From assembly GCF_002741105.1 (NCBI RefSeq), contig NZ_NIQU01000004.1:124001-188000 (forward strand): 64,000 nucleotides of DNA. Direction: 5' to 3'. The translations under genes were made by a program, and so were the position numbers. The notes beneath the pieces are model-generated. The model was not told where the DNA came from, ran no database searches, and worked only from the letters and a program-made list of their open reading frames with translations. Shown here one piece after another: positions 16,576 to 24,689 of the stretch. The stretch's first letter is position 1. Each line of letters starts with the position of its first letter. This stretch comes from Pseudomonas sediminis. GTDB taxonomy: Bacteria; Pseudomonadota; Gammaproteobacteria; Pseudomonadales; Pseudomonadaceae.

Positions 16576-17757
16576 TCAGGTCCGCTGACGGCGGGCCAGG
16601 TTGTCGATGAAGGCCAGCAGGCCGAACGTCCAGGGCGCCAGTGCACTGCTGTGCTGCACGCGGTTGTGCAGCGCGCCGAGCTGGCGACTGCTGATGCTGA
16701 CGTGATCGCCCAACTTGTGGGTGAAGCCGTTGCCAGGCTGGTCGCGATCCTCGGTCGGGGCGAACAGCGTCCCCAGGTACAGCAGGAAGCCATCGGGGTA
16801 CTGGTGGTTGGCGTTGAGCGTCTGGCCAACGATATCCAGCGGATCGCGACTGATCTGATTCATGCTGCTGCGGCCCTTGAGCACGAAGCCCTCATCGCCT
16901 TCGACGCGCAGATCGACTTCGGCGTTGCGCACATCGTCGATGCTGAAGCGCTGGTCGAACAGGCGAATGAACGGGCCGATGGCGCAGGAGCCATTGTTGT
17001 CCTTGGCCTTGCTCAGCAGCAGTGCACTGCGGCCCTCGAAATCGCGCAAGTTGACGTCATTGCCGAGGGTCGCACCGAGCACCTGGCCACGGCTGTTGAC
17101 CACCAGCACCACTTCCGGCTCGGGGTTGTTCCAGGCAGAACCAGGGTGGATGCCGATATCCATACCGCTGCCGACGGCCGCCAGCACCGGTGCCTTGGTG
17201 AAGACCTCGGCATCCGGGCCGATGCCGACTTCCAGGTATTGCGACCACAGTCCCTGCTCCTGCAGCAGTGCCTTCAGGCGCATGGCATTTTCCGAGCCCG
17301 GGACGACGCTACGCAGGTTGTCACCAATCACCGCGCGCACCTGGCCGCGGATTTCTTCTGCTCGCTGCGGATCGCCGCCAGCGCGCTCTTCGATCACGCG
17401 CTCGAGCATGCTGGCCGCAAACGTGACGCCTGCCGCTTTGATCACCTGCAGATCCGCAGGCGCCAGCAGGCTTGGCAAGGCGGTGTTGCGCTCGCTGCCA
17501 CTGTTGGCCAGCAGCTCGGCGACACTGCACAGGCGCCGAGCGCGGCAGTCATGCACGCGCATGGCCAGGTTTTCCAGCTCGCACAGGCCGGCCAGGGTGG
17601 GCGACAGCGGGCTGAGGTCGAACACGCCATCTTCATGCAACAGCACAGGGACCGGCCCGGCCAGGTCGCCTGGCAGCCAGATGCGCGCGATCAGGGTGCC
17701 GGCAAGGCCATCTTCGGGAAGCGTGTTTTCGGGGGTGAGGATCAGGGGGCGGGCCAT
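16576..17757 (-). CDS. FAH-family protein, KdaD/AraD-like
   Basis: The 393-aa protein has a C-terminal FAH fold with the metal-site region VGIGPDAEVFTKAP, PEPEVVLVVNSRG and GNDVNLRDFEGRSALLL. The long N-terminal part is typical of FAH-family proteins found in sugar-acid clusters, some of which are 2-keto-3-deoxy-pentonate dehydratases. I chose ATG 17757 (MARPLILTPENTLP), since the longer reading to 17853 covers the divergent promoter. It is the second FAH-fold enzyme here; it may act on a stereoisomer of the AraD1 substrate. It faces a divergent LysR gene at 17926, its likely regulator. Confidence 0.78.
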   Translation of the reverse strand: MARPLILTPENTLPEDGLAGTLIARIWLPGDLAGPVPVLLHEDGVFDLSPLSPTLAGLCELENLAMRVHDCRARRLCSVAELLANSGSERNTALPSLLAPADLQVIKAAGVTFAASMLERVIEERAGGDPQRAEEIRGQVRAVIGDNLRSVVPGSENAMRLKALLQEQGLWSQYLEVGIGPDAEVFTKAPVLAAVGSGMDIGIHPGSAWNNPEPEVVLVVNSRGQVLGATLGNDVNLRDFEGRSALLLSKAKDNNGSCAIGPFIRLFDQRFSIDDVRNAEVDLRVEGDEGFVLKGRSSMNQISRDPLDIVGQTLNANHQYPDGFLLYLGTLFAPTEDRDQPGNGFTHKLGDHVSISSRQLGALHNRVQHSSALAPWTFGLLAFIDNLARRQRT

Positions 17758-17925
17758 GGGCGGACTCTTGAATTGTTGTTGGGAGGCGACCGCACGGCAC
17801 CCCAAATGGATGCCCGGCCGCTGCTGTGCGACCATAGCCAAGCGTTCGTGCACTCGACCAATGACGAATCGTCAACGCCCGATACACACTGGTTATCGCA
17901 CCGCCTCACAGGGAGTTCCGTAGTC

Positions 17926-18864
17926 GTGAGCCTGAACAAGCTGCCCACCCTGCATAACTGGCTGCGCCTTCGCCATCTGCAGTTGATAGAAACCCTCGCC
18001 GACACCGGCAACATGCACGCCACGGCTCAACAGATGGGGTTGAGTCAGCCTGCAGTGAGCAAGATGCTGCGCGAGATCGAGCAGATGTTCGACTTCGCCC
18101 TGTTCGACCGCCAGCCACGCGAGCTGGTGGCCACCGAGCTCGGTCTGACCGTGATCGCCTATGCCCGCCGCACGCTCAACGACTGCCAGCACTTCGCCCA
18201 AGAACTCGATACCCTGCGCCAGGGCGGCTATGGCCATCTGCGCGTCGGCGCGATCTTCGCCGCTACCGCCCAGGTCGTACCGAAGACCCTGCTGCAGCTC
18301 AAACGCCAGCGCCCGCTGCTGACCATCGAGCTGGTAGAGCACACCAGCGATTACCTGCTGCAGATGCTCCTGCACAAACAGCTGGATCTGGCCATCGGCC
18401 GCTTCACCGAACCACGCCAGCAGGAGCATTTCAGCTATCAGGGAGTGGCCAGCGAACCCTTCCTGCTCTGCGCCGACCCGGCTCACCCGCTGGCCCGCGC
18501 GGCCACGCCCAGCGCTCGCGACCTGGAACAGTGGCCCTGGGTGGTGTACCCGCCCAATACGCCATTGCGGCGGATGATCGAGCAGTCCTTCACCGACGCC
18601 GGAATTCAATTCCCGGTCAACCGAGTGGAAACCGCCTCGGTACAGTCGACCCTGCACCTGCTGCATCACAGCCAGGCGCTGGCACTGCTGCCGGAAGCCA
18701 TCGTCCTGCAGCAGGTCGCGCTGGGACAGTTGGTTCTGCTGCAACCGCCACTACAGACCCCGTCACTCGGCTATGGCCTGCTGCAACGCAAGGACGAGCC
18801 GCTGTCCGCCAACGCCGCAGAGTTCTACGAGGCGCTGCAAAGCGTGCTCGACAACCCCAGATAA
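17926..18864 (+). CDS. LysR-family transcriptional regulator
   Basis: The 312-aa regulator starts at GTG 17926 (MSLNKLPTLHNWLRLRHLQL); the frame is open further upstream only because it runs antisense through the FAH-family gene. The LysR helix-turn-helix covers about residues 15-75 (TGNMHATAQQMGLSQPAVSK) and the effector-binding domain follows. It is about 169 bases from the divergent FAH-family gene and upstream of tctCBA on the same strand. It resembles the LysR at 15632 in layout and both follow the GbpR-like pattern. It could respond to the acid taken up by TctABC. Confidence 0.9.
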   Translation: MSLNKLPTLHNWLRLRHLQLIETLADTGNMHATAQQMGLSQPAVSKMLREIEQMFDFALFDRQPRELVATELGLTVIAYARRTLNDCQHFAQELDTLRQGGYGHLRVGAIFAATAQVVPKTLLQLKRQRPLLTIELVEHTSDYLLQMLLHKQLDLAIGRFTEPRQQEHFSYQGVASEPFLLCADPAHPLARAATPSARDLEQWPWVVYPPNTPLRRMIEQSFTDAGIQFPVNRVETASVQSTLHLLHHSQALALLPEAIVLQQVALGQLVLLQPPLQTPSLGYGLLQRKDEPLSANAAEFYEALQSVLDNPR

Positions 18865-18909
18865 CTACTCGTTATGGGTTGATTACTAAGCCTCATTAGA
18901 CAGCCCGCT

Positions 18910-18920
18910 TTGTCAGACAA
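18910..18920. promoter_or_regulatory. Perfect FadR-type GntR operator upstream of tctC
   Basis: TTGTCAGACAA is a perfect palindrome around its central base and fits TNGTNNNACNA. It lies 101 bases before the tctC start. A near copy is upstream of the semialdehyde dehydrogenase (14396). The gap 18865-19020 also has ATAAC-N5-GTTAT right at the end of the lysR gene. Confidence 0.5.
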
Positions 18921-19020
18921 TAGTGTGCAGGCCATGCCCAACGCTCTGACACGGGCTATCGCGACCGAGCGACTGCGGTCACGGCGCGATCACTGACAAT
19001 AATTTCAATAGGTGACATCC

Positions 19021-20007
19021 ATGCTCTCCAACCAGGCTGGCGCCACGCGCCGCACCCTCAAATCCCTCCTGCTCTCCGCCCTGCTGGTCTCGCCCATGGC
19101 CATGGCGGCGTATCCGGACAAGCCTATCCAGCTGATCGTGCCTTGGGCTGCCGGCGGTGGCAGCGATGCGGCGGCACGCGGTATCGCGGCGGCGTTGGAG
19201 AAGGAACTGGGCGTCACCATCAACGTGGTCAACCGTGCGGGCGGCAACGGTGTGGTCGGGCACAGCGTGATGGCCACCGCCAAGCCGGACGGCTACACGC
19301 TGGGCTTCATCACCGGCGAGCTGAACATGATGCACTGGCAGGGGCTGACCAAGCTGACCTACAAGGACTACACCCCGATAGCCATGACCAACTATGACTA
19401 TCCTGGCGTGCAGGTCGCGGCAGATGCGCCGTACAACAGCGTCGGCGAACTGCTGGAAACCATTCGCAACGAACCCAAGGGCACTATCAAGGCATCAGGC
19501 ACTGGCCTGGGCGGCATCTGGCACGTGGCTTTCTCCGGCCTGCTGCTGGAGCAGGGCATCGACCCGCAGAAGATCACCTTCGTGCCGAGCCAGGGTGCAG
19601 CACCGGCCATGGTCGAACTGGCGGCCGGCAGCATCCAGCTGGTGCCGACCTCGGTGCCGGAAGCCCGCTCGATGATCGACGCCGGCAAGGCCAAGGGCCT
19701 GGCCATTCTCTCGCCCGAACGCAACCCGGCCTTCCCGGATATCCCGACCCTCAAGGAAAGTCTGGGCAGTGACTACTCCCTCGGCGAATGGCGCGGTATC
19801 GCCGGGCCCAAGAACCTGTCGCCGGAAATCGTCGCTACCCTCGAAGCGGCGCTGGAAAAAGCCTACAAGTCCGACACGTATCAGGATTACATGCACAAAC
19901 TGGGCTTCGGTGCGGAGTGGCGCAACACCGCCGACTTCAATGCCTTCCTCGAGGAAAACAACACCTACATGGGCGGCATCATCGAAAAGATCGGCATGAA
20001 GAAGTAA
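19021..20007 (+). CDS. tctC: Tripartite tricarboxylate transporter substrate-binding protein
   Basis: TctC/Bug-family proteins bind a carboxylate in the periplasm and hand it to TctAB. The 328-aa protein has a signal peptide ending near PMAMAA and a mature start YPDKPIQLIVPWAAGGGSD, the hallmark of the family. I chose ATG 19021 because AGGTGA ends 5 bases before it; an upstream in-frame GTG (19012) overlaps that site. It is the first gene of tctCBA plus an Ldh-family dehydrogenase. Ligands for this family range from citrate to sugar acids and dicarboxylates. Context points to a sugar-derived acid. Confidence 0.93.
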   Translation: MLSNQAGATRRTLKSLLLSALLVSPMAMAAYPDKPIQLIVPWAAGGGSDAAARGIAAALEKELGVTINVVNRAGGNGVVGHSVMATAKPDGYTLGFITGELNMMHWQGLTKLTYKDYTPIAMTNYDYPGVQVAADAPYNSVGELLETIRNEPKGTIKASGTGLGGIWHVAFSGLLLEQGIDPQKITFVPSQGAAPAMVELAAGSIQLVPTSVPEARSMIDAGKAKGLAILSPERNPAFPDIPTLKESLGSDYSLGEWRGIAGPKNLSPEIVATLEAALEKAYKSDTYQDYMHKLGFGAEWRNTADFNAFLEENNTYMGGIIEKIGMKK

Positions 20008-20076
20008 GCCCGACTGTCGATACGGCACTCCTGCGGGGTGCCGTTTGCCTTTACTCGGTTGTATGAGAGCTCCCCC

Positions 20077-20526
20077 ATGAAAGACCTTCTGTTCGGTCTG
20101 ATCTTCATCGCTCTGGGCCTGGCCGTATGGCTGATGGCCCGCGAGTTTCCGGTCGTGCCCGGCATGCAGTACGGCGCCGACTTTTTCCCCACGCTGATCG
20201 CCATCGGCATGGCCGGTGGCGGTGCCGTGCTCAGCTTCAATGCATTGCGCCAGCTGCGCACGGAAGGGGCGGGCAAGACCGCCGGATTCAGCCTGCCATC
20301 AATGGCTCTGCTACTGCCTTGCGCATCGGTCGTGGCTTACATCTACCTCAGCGAAGTCATCGGCGCCGCTCCGATGATGCTGTTGATCATGCTGACGCTG
20401 CTGATTCAGCGTGGCGTACGCCTGATGCCATCTCTGGTCATCAGCTGCGTGGCCACGGCGATCATCAGCCTCTCCTTCGGTCACCTGCTCAAAGTTCCGT
20501 TGCCCGTCGGGCCCCTAGGTTTCTGA
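20077..20526 (+). CDS. tctB: Tripartite tricarboxylate transporter small membrane subunit
   Basis: The 149-aa protein has four predicted hydrophobic segments: MKDLLFGLIFIALGLAVWLM, a second near residues 40-56, a third near 75-95 (SMALLLPCASVVAYIYL) and a fourth near 100-140. This fits TctB, the poorly conserved small subunit. The ATG at 20077 follows a GAGAG stretch; a longer frame from 20038 is unlikely. It lies between tctC and tctA with short gaps (69 and 10 bases), so it is co-transcribed. Confidence 0.9.
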   Translation: MKDLLFGLIFIALGLAVWLMAREFPVVPGMQYGADFFPTLIAIGMAGGGAVLSFNALRQLRTEGAGKTAGFSLPSMALLLPCASVVAYIYLSEVIGAAPMMLLIMLTLLIQRGVRLMPSLVISCVATAIISLSFGHLLKVPLPVGPLGF

Positions 20527-20536
20527 GGAGCCAACC

Positions 20537-22072
20537 ATGAACGAGTTACTCGACGGCATTCTGCTCGTCTTCAATTTCCAGACGCTGCTGGTGATCCTGC
20601 TGGCCGCTCTGTTCGGTGTCTTCGTCGGCGCCATTCCGGGCCTGTCAGCCACCATGGCCGTTGCGCTGCTGGTCCCGATCACGTTCGCCATGGACCCGAC
20701 CGCTGCCATCGCGGCAATCATCACCACCGCTGCCATGGCCATCTTCGCCGGCGACATTCCCGGCACCTACCTGAATATTCCGGGTACACCGGCTTCCGCC
20801 GCCTACGTGGCCGACTCGGCTGCGCTGGGCCGTGCCGGGCGTGCGCGTGAGGCACTGGGCCTGAACGTCACCTGCTCGGTGATCGGTGGCCTGACCGGCA
20901 CACTGGTGCTGGTGATGATCGCCCCGTCGCTGGCCGAGTTCGCGCTGAACTTCAGTTCCTTCGAATACTTCTGGCTGGCCGTGCTCGGCCTGGGCAGCGC
21001 GGTGTTCATCTCCACCGGTTCGGCGGTAAAGGGCTTCCTGTCGCTGATGGTCGGCCTGCTGCTGGCCACGGTCGGCCTGGACATGGTCACTGGCGCGCCG
21101 CGCTTCACCTTCGATGTGCCCGACTTGATGGGGGGCATCAACTTCATCCCGGTGATGATCGGTTTCTTCGCCATGTACGAGGTGATGAAGCTGTATTCCA
21201 TGCCTCGCGACAAGGCCAATGGGCAGGACGCGACGCAAACCATCGCGCCCCAGCACGGCAGCGTCTTCGGTATGGTGCCAACGCACCTCAAACGCTACTG
21301 GAAGAACGTGATCCGCGGTAGCAGCCTGGGCGCCTTCATCGGTGCATTGCCTGGTGCCGGCGCCGATATCGCGGCATGGATCTGCTACGCCGTCAGCAAG
21401 AAGCGTTCGAAAACCCCTGAAGCCTACGGCAAGGGCCATGTCGAAGGCCTGGTCGACGCGGGCTCGGCGAACAACGCTGCAGTTGCCGGTGCCTGGGTAC
21501 CGGCGCTGGTGTTCGGCATCCCCGGGGACTCGATCACCGCCATCGTCATTGGCGTGCTGTACATGAAGGGCATGAACCCCGGGCCAACCATCTTCATGGA
21601 CAACAGCGCCATGGCCTACGGCCTGTTCACCGCCTTCTTCGTCGCCAACCTGATCCTGTTGCCGATCGGTTACCTGGCGATCCGCAGTGCTCATATCTTC
21701 GCGGTGACGCCGACACGCGTACTGATGCCGATCATCCTGTGCTTCTGCATCGTCGGTGCCTTCGCCATCAACAACAGCCTGACCGATGTGTGGATCATGC
21801 TGGTCTGCGGCATCGTCGCCTATCTGATCGCCAACGCTGATTTCCCCATCGCCCCGGCGATTCTCGGCCTGGTGCTGGGCAACATTCTCGAAACCAACTT
21901 CATGACCTCGATGATCAAGGCCGACGGCAACCTGCTGGCCTTCGTCGAGCGTCCGATCAGCATCGGCCTGGCCCTGCTGGTACTGCTGGTGGCCCTGTTC
22001 CCGGTACTCGCCAAGTACTGGCGCATGCGCTACCCACGCGCCCTGCCCTCGCCCAAGGAAGCTATCGAATGA
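20537..22072 (+). CDS. tctA: Tripartite tricarboxylate transporter large permease
   Basis: TctA is the 12-helix secondary transporter subunit that couples uptake to an ion gradient. The 511-aa protein has the family signatures VGAIPGLSATMAVALL near residue 35 and GALPGAGADIAAWICY near 270, the two glycine-rich repeats of TctA. GAGGAG precedes the ATG. The stop overlaps the following dehydrogenase gene by 4 bases (ATGA at 22069), so transport and first oxidation of the imported acid are likely coupled. Confidence 0.95.
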   Translation: MNELLDGILLVFNFQTLLVILLAALFGVFVGAIPGLSATMAVALLVPITFAMDPTAAIAAIITTAAMAIFAGDIPGTYLNIPGTPASAAYVADSAALGRAGRAREALGLNVTCSVIGGLTGTLVLVMIAPSLAEFALNFSSFEYFWLAVLGLGSAVFISTGSAVKGFLSLMVGLLLATVGLDMVTGAPRFTFDVPDLMGGINFIPVMIGFFAMYEVMKLYSMPRDKANGQDATQTIAPQHGSVFGMVPTHLKRYWKNVIRGSSLGAFIGALPGAGADIAAWICYAVSKKRSKTPEAYGKGHVEGLVDAGSANNAAVAGAWVPALVFGIPGDSITAIVIGVLYMKGMNPGPTIFMDNSAMAYGLFTAFFVANLILLPIGYLAIRSAHIFAVTPTRVLMPIILCFCIVGAFAINNSLTDVWIMLVCGIVAYLIANADFPIAPAILGLVLGNILETNFMTSMIKADGNLLAFVERPISIGLALLVLLVALFPVLAKYWRMRYPRALPSPKEAIE

Positions 22073-23115
22073 GTCGCATCGCCCCTGAACAACTGGAACA
22101 CTTCATCCAGCAACTCTTTCTCGGGGCTGACGTCAGCCCCGAGGTCGCCAGCGTGGTCAGCCGCGTGCTGGTCGAGGGTGACCTGCTCGGTCATCACACC
22201 CACGGTGTGAAACTGGCCCAGGGCTACCTCAAGGATTTGCGCAGCGGCCAGGCCAAAGGTAAGGCCGACAGCCTGCAGATCATCCGCCAGACACCGGCGG
22301 CACGGCTCTACGACGCTGACTACCTGCTCGGCCCGTACTGCGTCGAACAGGCGCTGGACTTCACCGCCCAAGCCGCCCGCACCTTCGGTATCGGTGTGGC
22401 GACCATTCGCCGCTCGCACCATATCGCCTGCCTGGCTGCGTACCTGCAACGCTACACCGAGCAGGATCTGATCCCGCTGGTGCTGACCTCCGACCCGGCC
22501 GTGGCCTCGGTGGCGCCGCACGGCGGCCTCGACCCGGTATACACGCCCAACCCGCTGGGCATCGGCATTCCCACTGGCGAGAAGCCGATCCTCATCGACG
22601 TCAGCATGTCGACCATCACCAATGGCCTGGTGAACAAGACCCACCAGGCCGGCGGCCAGCTGGAGCACGCCGCGCTGATCGGCCAGGACGGCCAGCCGAC
22701 CCGTGACACAGCGGCCTACTTCGGCACGCCGCCGGGCGCGATCCTGCCGCTGGGCAGCCTGGAGTTCGGCCACAAGGGCTTCGCCCTTGGCACCATGGTC
22801 GAGGCGCTGACTGCCGGTTTGGGCGGTTTCGGGCGCAAGGACGGGGTCAAGCAATGGGGCGCTGCGGTGACCGTGCTGACCTTCGACCCAGCGTTCTTCG
22901 GTGGCGTCGATGAACTGAAAGCAGAGATGGATCACTTCGTCGGTGCATGCCTGGAAAGTCGCCCGCGGGTGGCACAAAACCCGGTGCGCATGCCGGGCCA
23001 CGCCGGCATCGCGCGCCGCGCCAAAGCCTTCGAGCAAGGGCTGGAGTTGCCGGACGATGTGCTGGCGGCGCTGCGTGGGGCGGCCGGTGAGGCGGGGTTC
23101 GAGTATCCGTTCTGA
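22069..23115 (+). CDS. Ldh-family (malate/L-lactate type) NAD(P)-dependent dehydrogenase
   Basis: The 348-aa protein belongs to the YlbC/YiaK/ComC-type oxidoreductase family, unrelated to classical lactate dehydrogenase. Motifs include GHHTHGV near residue 42, IRRSHHIACLAAYL near 110 and YTPNPLGIGIPTG near 158. Members reduce or oxidise 2-hydroxy/2-keto acids such as 2,3-diketogulonate, ureidoglycolate or sulfolactate. Which one applies here is open. It is the last gene of the tct operon, overlapping tctA by 4 bases, and is followed by a strong terminator. Its substrate is probably the acid imported by TctABC. Confidence 0.88.
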   Translation: MSRIAPEQLEHFIQQLFLGADVSPEVASVVSRVLVEGDLLGHHTHGVKLAQGYLKDLRSGQAKGKADSLQIIRQTPAARLYDADYLLGPYCVEQALDFTAQAARTFGIGVATIRRSHHIACLAAYLQRYTEQDLIPLVLTSDPAVASVAPHGGLDPVYTPNPLGIGIPTGEKPILIDVSMSTITNGLVNKTHQAGGQLEHAALIGQDGQPTRDTAAYFGTPPGAILPLGSLEFGHKGFALGTMVEALTAGLGGFGRKDGVKQWGAAVTVLTFDPAFFGGVDELKAEMDHFVGACLESRPRVAQNPVRMPGHAGIARRAKAFEQGLELPDDVLAALRGAAGEAGFEYPF

Positions 23116-23134
23116 AAGCGTGCGGATAACCCTG

Positions 23135-23162
23135 AGGGGCGGCATGGCCGCCCCTTTTTTTT
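23135..23162 (+). terminator. Rho-independent terminator of the tctCBA operon
   Basis: A perfect 9-bp GC-rich stem (AGGGGCGGC with GCCGCCCCT) around ATG is followed by eight Ts. It lies 20 bases after the dehydrogenase stop. Confidence 0.93.
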
Positions 23163-23178
23163 GCCTTGCGGGCGACAG

Positions 23179-23245
23179 GTAGGGTGTGCCGCGCGCACCA
23201 GTGGTTAATGCCGATGGTGCAACTGATATGCACGGCGCGCCCTAC
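23179..23245. repeat. Intergenic inverted-repeat element (GTAGGG...CCCTAC)
   Basis: The left arm starts GTAGGGTGTGCCGCGCGCACC and the right arm is close to its reverse complement, with GGTGCA...GCACGGCGCGCCCTAC, so the element folds into a long hairpin. A related single arm, TAGGGTGCGCCGTGCGCACC, occurs at 31351-31370. Repeats of this kind are scattered in Pseudomonas intergenic regions. Confidence 0.75.
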
Positions 23246-23307
23246 CGGGCTGGAATAAAAAACTGCCTCGTACCTGCAGATGTGGGGAGTACGAGGCAGT
23301 TGGGAAA

Positions 23308-24513
23308 CTAGTTGCGAATCCGCTCAGCCAGAGCGCGCCAATGCGCCGAGTGGATCAGGTCAGGGGTCAGCTCTTCCAGGCTGCTGCAACCGAGCAGGCC
23401 CAGGGTGCGATCCAGTTCGGTACGCAGAATCTCGAGCGCGTGCACGGCGCCTGGGCCCTTGCCGGCGGCCAGTCCGTATAGGCCGGCGCGGCCGATCAGC
23501 ACGCCGCTGGCGCCCAGCAGCAGCGCCTTGGCGATGTCGCTGCCACGACGGAAACCACCATCGAGGAAAATCTCCATCCGTCCCTGGTTGATGCGCGCCA
23601 CCTCCGGCAGTGTCTCCAGCGCCGACACTGCACCGTCGAGCTGACGACCGCCATGATTGGACAGCACCACGCCGTCGACGCCGTACTGCAGCGCCAGACG
23701 TGCGTCATCCGGGTGGATCATGCCCTTGACGATCAGCTTGCCGTGCCAGATATCACGCAACCAGGCGATGTCATCCCAGCTCAGGGTCGGGTCAAGTTCG
23801 GCGGCCAGTGCGCTGGCGGCGCCTTTCACCGAATCCTTGCCGGGCGGCAGCAGGTCACCGAGGTTGCGAAAGCGCGGCACGCCATCGGGCACCAGCACAT
23901 CCCAGATCCACTCGGGGTGACACAGCACATCGAGGCGGTTGCGCAGGTCCAAGTGCAACGGTTTGGCGTAGTTGCGCTTGTCCCACTCGCGATTGCCAAA
24001 GATGGCGCTGTCGGTGGTCACCACGATGGCTTCCAGGTTCAGCCGTTTCACCCGCTCGACCAGCTTGGCCACGTGGTCACGGGTGCGATACAGGTAGATC
24101 TGCATCCAGGCGCGCACGCCGTCGACTGCGGCGATGTCCTCGATGGACGTGGTCGAGGCATTGCTCAGCACGAAGGGGATGCCGGCGTCTGCCGCAGCAC
24201 GCGCCAGGTGCAGGTCGCCGTCACGGGTCAGCAGGCCGTTGAAGCCGGTGGGGCCGACCATGAACGGCAACTGCGAGGTGCACCCGAAGATGCTGCGTTC
24301 CAGGCTGCGCTGGCCTACATTGCGCAGGGTGCGCGGCTGCAGGGTCACGCTCTCGAAGATCGAGCGGTTGCGCTTGAGGGTGAACTCATCGTCCGCCCCG
24401 CCTTCGACGTACTCGAAGGAGAAATTGGGCAGGCGGCGACGGGCCATCTCGCGCAGTTCTTCGATGTTCTGCGCACGACGAAAATCGCGCCCTGGATATA
24501 GGCGTCGTTGCAT
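23308..24513 (-). CDS. FMN-dependent alpha-hydroxy-acid dehydrogenase (LldD-like)
   Basis: The 401-aa flavoprotein belongs to the LldD/glycolate oxidase/mandelate dehydrogenase family. It has the catalytic SNHGGRQLDG (near residue 285, active-site histidine), FEYVEGGADDE for FMN phosphate contacts, and DGGFRRGSDIAKALLLGASGVLIGR near the C-terminus. These enzymes oxidise L-lactate or similar 2-hydroxy acids and feed electrons to quinone or oxygen. It is the last gene of the TRAP operon, separated from the diketo-acid hydrolase by 176 bases with a large inverted repeat. A role in oxidising the lactate-like product of that hydrolase is a reasonable inference. Confidence 0.88.
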   Translation of the reverse strand: MQRRLYPGRDFRRAQNIEELREMARRRLPNFSFEYVEGGADDEFTLKRNRSIFESVTLQPRTLRNVGQRSLERSIFGCTSQLPFMVGPTGFNGLLTRDGDLHLARAAADAGIPFVLSNASTTSIEDIAAVDGVRAWMQIYLYRTRDHVAKLVERVKRLNLEAIVVTTDSAIFGNREWDKRNYAKPLHLDLRNRLDVLCHPEWIWDVLVPDGVPRFRNLGDLLPPGKDSVKGAASALAAELDPTLSWDDIAWLRDIWHGKLIVKGMIHPDDARLALQYGVDGVVLSNHGGRQLDGAVSALETLPEVARINQGRMEIFLDGGFRRGSDIAKALLLGASGVLIGRAGLYGLAAGKGPGAVHALEILRTELDRTLGLLGCSSLEELTPDLIHSAHWRALAERIRN

Positions 24514-24540
24514 GATTCATTCTCTATTCGCTAGATAAAC

Positions 24541-24655
24541 GATCTGCTGCGCGTCGGCCCTACTGCGTTAAAAACAGGTTCGGAGTGCTCATGTACAAAA
24601 GTACATTCCGCCTCCTCACCTGTTTTTGCCTTGTATGGCTCTAGCTCGCGAGATC
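24541..24655. repeat. Long imperfect inverted repeat between operon genes
   Basis: The centre is ATGTAC-AAAA-GTACAT (24591-24606). Outward arms include AAAAACAGGT and ACCTGTTTTT, and the outer edges carry GATCTGC and GAGATC. The whole 115-bp block forms a cruciform-like structure. I recall similar blocks from other Pseudomonas intergenic regions, so it is probably a dispersed repeat rather than a gene-specific signal. Confidence 0.65.
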
Positions 24656-24689
24656 TTGCACAGGCTGTGCGTCGCATATCGCCCTGAAA

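Noticed and set aside
16651..17925. N-terminal extension of the LysR gene at 17926
   Set aside because: It runs antisense through the FAH-family gene and precedes a normal LysR start; the real protein begins near 17926.
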